Shown piece by piece: positions 37,862-50,400 of a stretch of 64,000 bases of DNA; the first letter of the stretch is position 1; the number at the start of each line of letters is the position of its first letter. The translations under genes and the position numbers were made by a program. The DNA comes from Nemopilema nomurai (taxonomy: Eukaryota > Cnidaria > Scyphozoa > Rhizostomeae > Rhizostomatidae), in assembly GCA_003864495.1 (NCBI GenBank), contig ML133472.1, forward strand, positions 1,123,469-1,187,468, in the 5' to 3' direction. The notes below the pieces were generated by a model, which saw nothing but the letters and a program-made list of their open reading frames with translations, ran no database searches and was not told where the DNA came from.

Positions 37862-38707
37862 CTAACCCAATTTTGATGAATCCCCACTGCCTGATGCTGT
37901 ATATAGATCAAGATGTGGCAGTTTTACTTGAGTTTGCAATGAGCCTGTGTTGTGCTGATCTGTGACAAGAGAAGTGTCTTTCTTGCCACTGCCGATCTTC
38001 TTCCCATGCTGGGTATTCTGGTGGTGCCGCAAGCCACTTTGGCTTTTATAGTTCTTTCCACAGTGGCACTCATAGCCCCTTCTTTGGTCTTCAGGTGTGC
38101 CACTTGGAACTGTCACCCTAGACCTGGCTATGGGTTTGGGTGTCTTTTGTTTAATATCAATTTTTCGGTTATGTCCATTCTTGGCATGGTACTTTATGCC
38201 ATTCACATTCTTATATCGCTTACCACAGCCCTTGACAGGGCAAATATACCTTCGTTTGCCCTCCCTGTTTTCCTCAATATGGGCAATACGGCTTAGCATT
38301 AAGTCACTCTCCTGCGATGTGTTTGTAGACCAGGAATTGCAAGAATCCTCACTTTCAGCGTCGCTCATACTACAAATTTCATCATCGAAGTAATTATCTG
38401 GTTCATTAACGATTTGTTTTCGTGCCACCTGTAACGCAGGACTGCCTTTACCTGGTGTCACGCTCAAATGACTTTGATTTCCGCCATCTTGCTTTGGGTT
38501 CTTCTTCACCGGTCTCGTTGACTCCGCGAAAAAACAATTAATGTAACTTAGTGCAATGGCCGCTGGCTGGGTCAACTCCTGTTTTTCCAAAGCAATAGGA
38601 TCTCTCTCTATGTGTATGACTTCGATATGGTCAATTAGTTCCACCAAAGAGCTGCATTTCTTGCCACAATTCGACCAGAGACATACATGCTTGTAGAACG
38701 CCGCCAT
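37862..38707 (-). CDS. JAZF1: JAZF1 (juxtaposed with another zinc finger 1) orthologue
   Basis: An uninterrupted 281-residue frame matching JAZF1 along its length. The first C2H2 finger is at residues 9-32 (C9, C14, H27, H32), followed by EKQELTQPAAIALSYINCF, the JAZF1-specific EKQELxQPxxxALSYIN block. An acidic serine-rich linker precedes the second finger (YICPVKGCGKRYKNVNGIKY, HAKNGH) and the last finger (ECHCGKNYKSQSGLRHHQNT, QH). JAZF1 is a nuclear transcriptional cofactor that represses TR4 and is part of NuA4/TIP60 chromatin complexes in vertebrates. The start is the first ATG (MAAFYKH) before finger 1. The human gene has five exons; here there is no intron in the coding region. It is slightly longer than the 243-residue human protein because of a longer linker and C-terminal tail. 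Confidence 0.95.
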   Translation of the reverse strand: MAAFYKHVCLWSNCGKKCSSLVELIDHIEVIHIERDPIALEKQELTQPAAIALSYINCFFAESTRPVKKNPKQDGGNQSHLSVTPGKGSPALQVARKQIVNEPDNYFDDEICSMSDAESEDSCNSWSTNTSQESDLMLSRIAHIEENREGKRRYICPVKGCGKRYKNVNGIKYHAKNGHNRKIDIKQKTPKPIARSRVTVPSGTPEDQRRGYECHCGKNYKSQSGLRHHQNTQHGKKIGSGKKDTSLVTDQHNTGSLQTQVKLPHLDLYTASGSGDSSKLG

Positions 38708-41700
38708 TACTAAGCGTATGTCGAGTAACAGGGAACCAGTGCTAATAGACTCACGATTTCACAGGTCAACCAAGCAACAGGTGATTCCTGCATCGGATTT
38801 GATTTTGAATGGAAGCAGTTTGCCATCGAAACAGAAAATTGAATAGTAATAAGTCTTTGGCTTCAGCAAACATAGCAACGCCAGTAAATTATTTAAAAAG
38901 TTTAGATGCAGTTTTAAATATCGCCCAAGTTATCATAATCTAAAGCAGAAGGAGGAAAATAAAGCTTGTGTCAAATAACTTTTGTTTCTTTTTCATCATT
39001 CTTTGGCTGAACATCATCAGGGCACCGTTCCTGGTTCCATTGCTGGGTAAATAATCTGATGTCGGAGCCACAACATTGAACAGTTAGATTGATATTTAAA
39101 TCAAATGTTTACAACCTTCGTTCTTTTCTACGTCTTAGCCCCACATTCAACACAACATCAATAATGAGAAATAAGACAAGAGGATAGTTCAACAGAATGG
39201 CAGTGTGATGGAACCAGAAATAAACTAAAGCAGATGTCAATAGCATAACAGAGATTATTAACTACATGATATGATGGTGGAACAGCATGGTTGAGAAAAT
39301 AAACAGAACTGGAAATATGATGCCTATCAATGCTGCTATTGCTTAACAATTGAATTAGGCCCAAAGGGAAACCAAGATTCAGCAGATAGGGAAACAAATG
39401 TTCTGGAAACGACGAGTCAGAAAGAAGGGTTTAAAAAAGGAAATCATCGCTCATTTTCTCCTCACTTAGAAACCATTTAATTGCTTTAATGGTGTGAAAA
39501 GTGGTTTATTTGGTTTGCCATCGCTTGGCATCAATAATAGAACAGCGTCGGCCGTGGGCATTTCATTCGCATCGTCACCTCCGTATTTTAATGCAAGAAT
39601 GGTGCAATTTCATCAACAAGGCAAACTACTTGATTGGTTTACTAGAAGGTCTAGTGCTACGAGCAGCTGCCTTCAACTAACTGAGACGAACTACAATCCC
39701 TGACAAAAATGATTGAGACTTTTCAAGGAAAGCTTATACTTTCACTTCCCTTTCAAAAATAACTCCCCCTCCCCCAATTCAATGTTGAATGCATGATTTT
39801 GAAGGAGAAATGATAGAACAACAAATCCAATATTGATTCGTGTGGAAAGGGGGGACTCGAATTTATAGGGGCGACATAAAGTAGAAAATTGCAGAAATTG
39901 CATTTTGTCTCAACAATTTTGTACAGCAATGCAGGTATTGTAGACAGATACCATACAACATTTGATCATGGTATATGATATATGATCTTAGGCCACTCTG
40001 TTGAACATGATAAGAGTGCTAAACAAGGACCATCTGATCTGTGAGGAAACTCTTTGCAATTCTGAAGAAGGGAATTGAAGTAAGAGAGAATTTTGGGTCA
40101 GTGGGAATGGCCGACAGAGCAATCAATGTCCAGCAACCAAAAAGCTTAAGCTTCTTCTGTGGGCAAAATTTCAGGCATTGCTAATTCCCTGTTGAGATTG
40201 TTAGACACGAAGTAAACAAGGTACTAAATTTTCTGATGTTTCTGAATAGAATTGACAGATTGCAAAATAAGAATGGGAATTTTAGCTAAGTCAATGTAAC
40301 GTATGTCGAAGTAACCCAAGATAGCTATGCGGAGACATCCTCCTGCGTAGCATTAATTTTCTACTGACCCTGGCTAGGCAAATGAGAATACCTAGGGCAC
40401 AAGTGATGTAATGTAGCTAAATAAAATCTATTTTCCGTTTCATATTCAGTAGAAATTCAGTAGAATTTCAAAAGTACCAGAAAGCTGTTTGTCTGGACAG
40501 AGGGGGAAACTGTATTACTGTTAAAAGACGTCTTAGACTTTGTTGGCAACCCGCTACTTTGCATTGCCACCCTTACTTTCTACTGTTGTTCATTGATTCC
40601 ATCGGGTTTCTTAATTAGTCAAACAGGAATTTTCGTCTCATTGTATTTAGTGTAGCGATTGCGTCAAACTCGCATCGGATCCATCCGAGGTGAAAGGAAG
40701 TAATTACATCACACCTGCTTATTTACGCTGTTAGAATAAATTCATGAGTAAAATACATTATCGTTGATTGGTAGTTAAAATTAAAACAACATGACTCAGA
40801 ACCAATGAGTAATTCAAGAAAACCTATAAATTCCGCCAATTTTTTAAGTAAATGAGACTAGAGGTAGAAGGATTAGTAGGAGTATACTAGTAGTAGTAGC
40901 ACTCGTCGCTGCCAACGAAGTACTGATTATCGTCAAAGAGATTTGGAAAAGGATGAAAACGTTGTCTATTTGGAATTGAATTTCTGCACTTGGGCTATCT
41001 ATTCTGAAACCAGCGAGATTGGAGGGTTTCCTTAACAGACTACAAGCCATTCAAATGTGAAGCACGACAGGACTGGGAAACTATTCGCTCAAAGTCGCTC
41101 AAAGCGAAACGTTTGGCAGGGGCATATCCAAACGAAGGAAAAAAGAATTCACAGCACCTAAAATTGCCACAAAAATGAAAAAAGGAAAAACGGTTCTAGG
41201 AAAGCAGAATAGAGTAAAATAATGTCTTCCCTTCACCAAAAGTGTGCTGAAATATGGGCTGGGTACGCAGCAGCGAAAAGCATTGATGGCGGTTTTGAGG
41301 CTATGGGCATCAACAAAACTGAAGGTAAAACGCTGTCAGAAGAGAATTCTGTTGTAGACATAGATTTTCAGACATCCAGTCCATCAATTTCTGCTGAAAG
41401 CAATGGTGATAATGATGAGCAATCTTGGAAGATGCTTGAACGCTGAAGAAGATGTCTCAACTCCTGATAATATGGGCAGTCCAAGAAGACTTCGTAAGGA
41501 GGCCATCATAATTCATATGCTCCAGCACTATCATCAGATACTTCGACAGCTCTTGGAATCCGAAAAAAGGGACAACAAAAGAAGGCAAAAAGCAGTAAAG
41601 GAGAATAGTTTTTACCATTAGTTTTTAGTTTTTAGCTTTTACCATTCCCTCCTTTATGTGAGCTTAAAAAAATCTCACGTGACAAGATTTTTCGCGCCAG

Positions 41701-42860
41701 TTAGAAATCACGTCAGAATCCCAGTCGGCAGAAATGAAGACAGGCGAAAGAAATAACTTTGCGATGTTACAAAGTTACTTTGTCACTGGATGATGGACAG
41801 TTTTAAAATGAAACAGAAACGCCAAGCTGTATATCATCAAAAGTTTTGTGCATATTTAGGTAGGTGAGTTAGCTACATATGCTTATGATAGAAATTTGGC
41901 CTTGTTCATAATGAAAAAACCAAGCTGATCAATCGACAAAAAGCGACTTTCGAATGAAGTTGTCCATGTAGATTTCTTTGATAAATGTTTTCGAGAATTT
42001 TATTTCACTACCCGACTTTTACGTTCAGTTTAGGAAATGTTAGGATAAATGTTTGCAGTGTATAGTGTAGAAATGCAATCGTCATCTTTAGGATGCTCTC
42101 ATTTAAAGAGTATTTAGAATATAGAGAAAGTTCGCGACAAAAATTTGCTCTTATGTTTTATGAGCTCGATTCAGTTAAAATTTTTGAAATCTATCGTAAC
42201 AGATTTTACACCGGGCAATTTTAGTGGGTAGTGCTAAAATGAATAAAAATGGCCTTCGTTGGCGTTTGTTTACAGTTTCTTGTTATCTGATTGGTCAGAA
42301 CTCGGGGGTGTGTCTGCTGTATTAACCAATCAAAGATTTGAAGCTCATGCTGTGAAGGAAAGACTTACTTTTAAAAAGAAAATTTGAGCCCTTTTAGATG
42401 ATGAACGAAAGGAGTCTGATTATGAAGATGATGTATTTGTCAGCGCCTATGGAGGAGTTACCAAGGGAAGAAAAGTGGAAAATGGGTTCAGGATAACATC
42501 GGCGATGAATACTGTTGCCCCAAATGTATCCCTGGAGGAGCCGACCTTTCTGGTGACTTCTACTGCAATAACTGCTGTGATTGAAGGAAACTTGGCTTAA
42601 AACGAAATTAATTGAACCTTGATATTTCTAGAACCAGTTGACATTATAGTTGATAATAAAGTTTTTCTGTAATTTGTATGTTGGATTGATCTATTTTTGG
42701 CATAAATCATTTCTTTGTTTGATTTTTATTTTCACTAACTTTCAGAAAAATTGAATTGCTGTTTACACTTACTAAGCCTCAAAGCAATTTTTAGAAGCAA
42801 AATGTAGAATCATATTTTGATGTAGTATTGCTCTCAACTGAGGGCAATCCCTTAAGGTCT
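38708..42860. other. Intergenic region upstream of JAZF1
   Basis: Should contain the JAZF1 promoter just above 38707. Open frames at 39494-39703, 41222-41446 and 41403-41621 have no recognisable domain; those at 41222-41621 (start MSSLHQKC) could be remnants of a mobile element. Around 41674-41700 there is a CACGTG site (tctcacgtgacaag). Nothing else is supported. Confidence 0.45.
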
Positions 42861-42984
42861 AGGTTAAGTGCCTTAAGGGTGCGTTCACATTGCAAATGAA
42901 TTCAGTGGCGCCTTCTTTTGCGTCTAAGTTTCCGCCATACTAAGCTCTAGATGTGTTCAAACTGACAGGTTGGTTAAACGCGCG

Positions 42985-43117
42985 ATGGATTTCGAACTCC
43001 TCATCACTGAAATTGAAAAAAATCCCACAATATGGGATCCAAAGAATCCAATGCATTGCAATCGCGATGTAACGTCCAAAAGCTGGGAAGGAATCTCAGA
43101 TATAATGCAGTCACAAG
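42985..43117 (+). pseudogene. MADF domain exon of a Harbinger-associated protein
   Basis: ATG at 42985, then MDFELLITEIEKNPTIWDPK and a continuation through NRDVTSKSWEGISDIM: the N-terminal half of a MADF domain (Leu-Ile...NPxxWD...W..I), ending at a possible donor (caag/gtaaat). The second half of the domain was not found in frame. Confidence 0.6.
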
Positions 43118-43189
43118 GTAAATTGAAATTTTCAAGTTTTGACAAACAAGTATTGTACATAGATATCAACCCTACTAGATTATTTATAT

Positions 43190-43740
43190 TTCCTTGCCAT
43201 GAGACCTCTCCTAACGGACTGTTAAAATAGTTCATGAACTTGTTTCGAATGACCAGGCTTACATTGTTAGCCCGATTAGCTCGTCGTTGAATTGCTCGTT
43301 CTCCTTTAACATTATCTTCGCCCCCGAAGTTTTCTGTTATATCATCGAAACGTAAGCCTACCTCTCCAATTATTATGTTATCCAACAAACAGGCAGCTTT
43401 TATCAGTTATTCGCAATTTCTTACGCTGATATTCATTTCAGTGACTAAAACCTCCACTTTGCACGCAAGATTCCAAAAGCACACTCAGCATATTGTTGAG
43501 CCTGAAAAAGTCTGTAATTGAATACCTCTTATGCATCATTTAGATCTTGACGAGGAAAGGCCCGCATGTGGTAGGAAGCTAGAGGACAGGCCTCATTACC
43601 AAGGATAACTAATGGCAAAACAAAGACTGTATTTGGTAGAGTCCTTTAGGGAGGGATATCTAGGGAACCATCATCAAGGTATCTTTCTAAGCTTGAATCC
43701 TGGAATATTCCTTGAAAAAGAACCCATTGGAAAGTCAGGT
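43190..43740 (-). pseudogene. PIF/Harbinger transposase fragment (minus)
   Basis: The minus strand reads NEACPLASYHMRAFPRQDLN, then, after a stop, EVFNYRLFQAQQYAECAFGI followed by LRAKWRF. This is the Harbinger nuclease block around the third catalytic acidic residue (Glu in YAECAFG). After another stop come IKAACLLDNIIIGE and IRNKFMNYFNSPLGEVSWQ, matching the LHNF and RDxFxxYF...WQ C-terminal blocks. At least two in-frame stops and a frame change show decay. The N-terminal DDE residues were not recognised. Confidence 0.72.
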
Positions 43741-43817
43741 GATTCTGCCCTACCATTGGACCAGAACCTTTCGAAATGGCCTCTTTCAAAGTGACGTTTC
43801 TTTGAAAAATTCGATGG

Positions 43818-44236
43818 TTGAAGAGAAAGATGTCAGGCAATCTCACAGCCACAAAAATTGGAGAAATCAAAGCCCAATACGGTAGTGAAAGTCCGCCTTC
43901 AGCTCCCTCACAGACCAATGTAATGGAGGCTGGAGAAATACTTCCTGGAGGAGAGTTTTGCAAGGATGATTCCGCGGCTGACTGCCAGCCACTACAGAAA
44001 CCAACTGTTGAAAGGAAGAGGAGGAGAGGTGAGAAAATGACATCAAATAACTAATGATGATAAAGAAGATGAAGGTAGCGATAGAAAAGAAAAAATTGCA
44101 GCTGCTAGCACAAGACAACGAGAGAAGGGAGATGGAAGAAAGTGATCCCGACCGACTGTTTTTTTTAAGTTTATTGCCACTCATGAGAAAAGTTTTAGAG
44201 AGGGAAAAGATTGACGTCAAAATCAATTTTCAGTAA
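43818..44236 (+). pseudogene. BESS-motif C-terminus of the MADF protein
   Basis: The + strand has a Ser/Lys-rich linker (starting MKRKMSGNLTATKIG), then a segment NDDKEDEGSDRKEKIAAAST in a second frame, and finally DPDRLFFLSLLPLMRKV plus LEREKIDVKINFQ in a third frame. The last matches a BESS motif, the protein-interaction module of MADF-BESS proteins. Two frame changes mark it as a relic. Confidence 0.55.
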
Positions 44237-45632
44237 ACATTGCAAGAAGCGCGTTTTAGTAGCCCCCACAACATCACGTTAACAGGCCATGGGATGAGTA
44301 GAACAATCCATATAAGAACATGACGTGATTAGTTATATATCAAATTAGAAAATTAACATTCTTGACAAAGCAAAGTAATAGTATAGATATGTAATGATCA
44401 GTCTCTTTTTTTCGCTGAAATTGGCTTTTAAAAGTTTGTTTCCTTCTTCTCTAAGTAGGGCGTAACAGCATTAAAAACGGTATTGAAAGTTGAAAGTGAA
44501 AGGGATTAGTGAACTACAAAAATTGTACAAGTCATTAGTTCCCAAAGGGAAGGTTGAATAATTTCATTAAAATTTCTATGCAGTTTTTATCCCTCGTTTT
44601 AGACTTCACAATTTTCTAGCCAAGGCTCAACTCTTTTAACTATGCCTACAACTGCACCATCTTCATTTAGGAACAAGTGCGCGAAAAGCCGTTCTTTGAA
44701 AAAGGCTGACAAAGCTGTTCCACAAAGTCCGAACAACAAGGGAAATTTTATCAAGTTTGGCAAATTTTATTCTTGCGATGATTTTCATGATTGCATGTAG
44801 AATGGCGAGTGCAATACTCTTGGTCATAGTGAAGCGGACTTATCAATCAACGTTTCGATTATGATACAGATGATACCAGATGATACAACGACGATTGCAA
44901 TCCATGTATAAAATTCTATCAGTGCAAAAAGAATGATGCTGGATACATAACGTAAATGCAAGTCAAGGTGGATATTGAGGAAGCTTTATAGGTGTAGAAA
45001 GGTAAGGTAACCGCTTTTAAAAAGCATACCTTTACCAAACGCCAGCAATATGCAGAATGCAAGTGCTTCAAGGCAGAATGAAAGAGACTTGAGTTGGTGT
45101 GGAGGATGTACGGGCGACGCATCAAATCAATTATGCTCTGGAAGGACTCGCCGTAAATTGGTCACAATTAATCCACACTCAGCTTCAAGGCGTGGACCAG
45201 GTAGCAAGATCTAAAGCCGTTGCGATTCTTAATGACTTTTACACAAAGTTAAAGACAGACCCTACATCCAACCACGCCTGTCATGAATTCAATCTTGAAG
45301 ACAATGTGCCAGTCTCGCTTCCATGCCGACGTCTCCATTACACTCAACGTGAAGAGATCTTAATGCAAAAATGTCACTTGCATCTGCAAACATGGCACAC
45401 TAATACTTCATGAACAAATGACATATGGGATAAGTCATTCATTGGGCAAGCGAAGAAGAGAAAGGTTGGAGAAGCCTTTTACTGCACACGTAAAACCTCT
45501 TGGAAAAGCCTCGGCTCCCTCTTCTAATGCACTTCAATGTCTATACCTTGATCTGCAATCATTAATGAGCCTTCCATAATCCATTCTCAAGGTGGTTGGC
45601 TTCGTCTGTCTCCTGCTTCTCCTGGCTAGTTA
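44237..45632. other. Intergenic region between Harbinger relic and hAT element
   Basis: The frame at 45099-45413 ends in VPVSLPCRRLHYTQREEI, faintly like the start of a Ty3/gypsy reverse transcriptase (PxRRLP...REEI), but no catalytic block follows, so it is not called. Nothing else is seen. Confidence 0.35.
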
Positions 45633-45640
45633 CCATTAAG

Positions 45641-46557
45641 CAGTGGCGGACTGGCCCACCGGTGGGCCTCCTTTGAGCCGCAAGTGGTTTTCAGAAAAGA
45701 AGTCAAAGTTGATGTTGGTTTCTTAGAATGCAAGGGGAAAAATGCAGCTTCTGGTAGCATTTGATTCAAATTGTTTTCAAAATGATAAAGCTATACGTTT
45801 TGTGAAAAAATTTCGTATTCAAGGGAACTTTCTTGTTACGATTTAGCTATGATTTTCTTAGCATTCAGACATGAAATTTTCGAACAGCTGTATAGAAAAT
45901 GAATTTGATGAAAATATCTGCAAGCTGGCCCCAACTGTTACCATAGAATATCTGATAGTGATAATAAGAAAGCTGAATCTACATTTCGAAGCAGTTACCC
46001 CGCAATTGGGTATCAACAAACCATTATTATAAGTTCAAGTTTTGTTGGCTTTTCTTGAACTTTGGCTTGATTTTTCGCTATTACAAGCCTTTTATATTTG
46101 GGGTTTTTAGTAGAAATTTGGACAATCCAATAAGCGTTCAATGAATTCCTCATGGAAACCACACCTTCTGCAAAAAGAATAAGAATACTTTCTTCTGTAG
46201 TTTGCTATTAGGTCTGCAAACTTTAGTTCAAATTTTAGTAGGGATGAGGCTTCCTCACACCTGAGATATTTTTTCATTTTAAACTTACTGTCCTATAAGA
46301 ATCTGAGGTTAGTTTTCTTCTTATTTTATCTTTGTTTTCTACAAGAAGGTATCTTGCGCAAAATTACTAAAATCAAAATCAGACCGAATTTTATTATTTA
46401 ATGTTAAATTTCAATTATACTCTGCTCCCATTTGTAATCAATGCTATGTTGCTTAGAAATTGACCGATTTTTATGAAGTGTTCACTTGACCACGCCCCAA
46501 TTTTCAGACCTCACCCACATGGGCCCCTCCCAGTTCTTATGAGCCAGTCCGCCACTG
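45641..46557. mobile_element. hAT-like non-autonomous element (917 bp)
   Basis: The termini are cagtggcggactggc at 45641 and its reverse complement gccagtccgccactg ending at 46557. They are flanked by 8-bp duplications ccattaag (45633-45640) and ccattaaa (46558-46565), with one mismatch. CAGTGGCG-type ends and an 8-bp target duplication are hAT hallmarks. The interior has no transposase frame. An AT-rich centre separates GC-richer end regions. Confidence 0.85.
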
Positions 46558-46565
46558 CCATTAAA

Positions 46566-47424
46566 TACTACTCCTTTTACTGTTTTTTGGTCTCTCTCTT
46601 TCGTGTTTCTCCTTCCTTGTCTTCAAAAAAGATTCTCATACTGGACTGCACTACAACAATCATTTCAGCTGAAACATTGATTATGGACGTGTGTAGCACA
46701 TGTATGCCTTGCATCCCGCAAAAGGATATCGTACCGAAAGATCCAGGGAGAAGGTCAAGGGAGCTGTTCAGTTTATCGCCACGTATGCTTGTCATTGCCC
46801 GTCCAAACTACCCCTGGGGCATTGGGACTCGAATATGGCATATGTGGCAATGACATACATGACGTCAAAGCAATGAAGATGTATGTGCATTTGGAAATCA
46901 GTATTTTCTTAGATGATATAGCTCGTAACGAAAATAAACTTTTGTTTAAATTATCAAAAATTCCAAAACAGAGTCAAAATAACACAGAACCTCTATCTCG
47001 GTACAAACTACGAAGTCACCAATTATTATTGATGGAAACGTTTTCTGCCCCTCAGATGCACCGAGGTATAGGGTGGATAGGGTTTATTTCGGAAGGTCAT
47101 TTTTCAACTCAATTTTTGTTAAAGTGACCTCAATTTGGTTTCCAAAAAACAGACAACTTGGATCGCTTTCTAGATCTAAACTTATACTTAAAGGGTATCA
47201 TTTTTGCTTAACATCACAAGATTCAACCTAACATCACGTTTCCAGATGGCATGCTTTTTAATTGGTTTAGTCAAATTTTTAAACAAGCAAAGGATTTTAA
47301 TTACCGAATAACAATCTTCAAAGAACCAATCTCCGACACAAATCTCTTACAAAAAAGATGATCCTGTAGGAAACTGGTCCTTTGACTTAAAAAAGTATAA
47401 AAATACATTTAAGCGAACCTACTT
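46566..47424. other. Intergenic region downstream of POLI
   Basis: Expected to contain the 3' UTR of the minus-strand POLI gene. The plus frames at 46473-46853 and 46789-47127 start inside or next to the hAT element and show no domain. Confidence 0.45.
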
Positions 47425-50400
47425 TTATGATTTGGTGAAATATTTTCGAATGGAATTACTCCCAGAGTTGCCAATTGTCTTCTGCTTCTTTTTCGGTGGA
47501 CCAGCACCACTTCTGGCAGTGACAACATCATGCTCCTTTCTCTTCCAATCTTCCAGCAGTTCATCTTTAATCTGCTTAGGTAGTTGCCGAAATACATCTG
47601 CGTCAATGCCATTGGGACACTTGACTTCACATGAAGTGTTTACGGGACCACTCTGCAAAAGGTCTTTAGAAATCGCAAAACCGTCTGCCTTTAAACCATC
47701 ATTGCCTGTGCCCTTACTGCGATTGAAGCATGTTGGTGATTTTTCCTTGGTCACTCGCTCGCTATTAGAAAATTTACCTAAGACAATTGGCACTGAACTT
47801 TCCATTTTCCCTGCCTGGCTTTCGGGCAAAGAATTGTGGATATTCAACTGTTTTTGGTGCATCAAACAACTTTCATTAGAACTTGAAATATTTGTATTAG
47901 AGTGCGTGTGGAATGAATATTCTGATGCAACATGATCTTTCATAGTCTCGTTGCCTATTTTGGTTGCTTCTATCTTGTATGCTTTATTGCTAACAGCAAA
48001 AGTTTGTGAATTTTCTGTTGTTGAATTTTTTTCAGGTTTAAATGTCTTGAAACTGTTGATTTGATAACTATTTGTCTTACTAAAGTAACTTGGAAGTGAG
48101 GAATTCCCTGTCGCCATTTCATCAAAACTAGTAAAGCAGATATTGATAACAGCAATGTCAAAGTCTTGCTCCCTGTCAATCATCTTGTCAAAGAGTCGGA
48201 TCAAAACTTGAAGAATCGTATCTTCTTTTCTTTTTCCTTTTTCGGATTTCAAAATAGTTGGTTCAAAATGCTCCTGCCTGCATATCCTTGCAAAATTGTG
48301 TGAACCTCGTTTTCGAAGTGACAGCTTGATGGTTCTAGGAGATCTACCATCTTTACTTAACCTTGTAATCAGCTTTTCTATAAGAATTGTCATTTCCTTT
48401 TTCACCAATTGAAAATCAGTCAGTTTCCTGTATGATTCTTCTTCACTTAGAGACTTCAGAACATCTTCTGATACATTAACTTCTGTGTTATCAATACCCA
48501 AAGCAATGTCTGCCATGAATTCTCCTTGCTTCATCCCAAACCTACTTTTTAATTTGTCTCTTGATAATCTTCCCAAGTCACAAACTCTTTCTACATTCAT
48601 ACTGCTCAAAAGTTTTGAACATCGAGATCCAATACCTAGAGTAAGAATAGAAACAACTCCAGTCAAAATGAAATCTAAAGACTTGAAATATAAAAGGAAC
48701 ACAGAAAAGAAATGGGATGATGCTCCAAGGCTTCAACAAATATATATATATAGACACATCTTCTGCACGCCAAATCTGATAAAGTTCTGATTTACATAAT
48801 GAAATGCTTTCAATGAGACAATAACAGCTACAGAAGTCCTTTCATTGGTTAAGATTACGTATGCATAAAATATTAAACAATTACAATAATGTGTTTACAT
48901 TATTGATTTTCAGTTAAAACTGCAAGATTTTTAAAACTATATTATCAATTTTTCCAACCCACATTTTAGTACTCTTAAGATGAAATTTTCAGAATGGAGT
49001 TTAAAATGGAGAAAGTGAGTAAAAATTGGGAAAGAAGACCAAATGGGAAAGTATGAACTGTAGCAATTGAAGATGGCAATCAACCAACAGGGTAGATTAA
49101 CCAATCAAGACTTGGACTCGGTTTGAAGAGGACACTGATTGGTCATTAGACAGCCAATCATTCTTCTCACAATCAATTACTGTTTTTGATTTGCTAATCA
49201 TTATTCATTTTGTCAGCTTTTTGTCACTTTCTGATGTTAGAGTATAGGACGAAAAGGCACCCAACAGTGCTAAATCATGTCACTGTTGCTTCTTGCAATT
49301 GTGATACTACATACATTACAATCAATATCTTTATTGTTTGAAAAAACAAATCAATTGCAAATAGTACTGTAAGACCTCTTTGGTGTTTTATGATTAACCC
49401 TTAAACAATGATTAAAAATAGTTTGTCAAAAGAGTGGTTTATAAATAGATGAATGCTCAAGGCAAAACTAAGAAGCATTGCATCAATTCTAGTGCAACTT
49501 GCTTCAAAATTCACCTGGTATCTCTCTAACATTTCTAGAGGTCATAAACTCTACAGCAAATGCTGGCAGTATTGTTGTCTGTTGGTTCGGCTTGTGCATT
49601 TTCCCAACCAGCTTTGCAAGCACTTTGCTGTGGGAAATGCCTGCACTTGATGTAAGGCCAAGACTATCATAAAGAGACTTGCGCAGACTAGCCGCCACTG
49701 ATGATGGCATTGCCATACGTAAGACACACCCACAATCGCAAGCAGTGTCTCCTTCCTTCTGAAGCAGCTCTGCAACATTCTGGAAACAGCACAAAAACTT
49801 TTCATTAAATATTGCTAAGAGTCAAAGTAGCAAGTCATTTGAAGCAAAATAAAAAGGTGATCATGTTTAAGGGATCTCTACACATTTTCCTGAACTCTGA
49901 TATGAACTTTGATTATTTTATATGCTTGGATTTAAAACACAAGAGATATACAAAACAGCAGAAAATGATATGTGTAAGTTGAAGGCGTTTTTGGGGTCAA
50001 TTAAATAACAAATATCTCTGAAATGCAGCCTGTTTCTTTGATCTTGACAAATCATTGTGTGTAAGGCAAAGAATTCCTTTCTTGTAAGTAAATAGCCTAT
50101 TGGCAACCTGAAGATCTATTTAAGAACTTTATTAGGTCTATGGAAGGAAGTACAAAATTAAACATCATTATAAAAATTTTTTTCATTGAAACAGTTTGCA
50201 GTACATTTTGTGATTTGATAACTTACCATATCAGTTTGACCTTCATATCCATAGCAGTGTCCTTTAATCATCTCATTTTTGCTTGGGCATTTTTCATCTA
50301 TCAATTTTGTGACATCGATAAAGTTCTCGTCAATACCAACTCTCTCGACAACGGGTGAAACGGTTTTCATTAAGTTGAACATTTTCATTGAAAATTCACG

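Larger units (their letters stand above)
42868..44236. mobile_element. Decayed PIF/Harbinger element
   Basis: Combines the two typical Harbinger genes in broken form: a MADF/BESS DNA-binding protein (+) and a transposase (minus) lying between its MADF and BESS parts. The left boundary near 42868 carries gggtgcgttcacattgcaa, which resembles Harbinger termini (GGGTGCGTTCACA). I could not find the matching right terminus or a 3-bp target duplication, so the ends are approximate. Confidence 0.6.

Noticed and set aside
45099..45413. Frame with a faint resemblance to the start of Ty3/gypsy reverse transcriptase
   Set aside because: No YxDD or other polymerase block follows, and the likeness is limited to one short phrase.
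47432..47935. Plus-strand 167-residue frame
   Set aside because: Antisense shadow of POLI exon 3.
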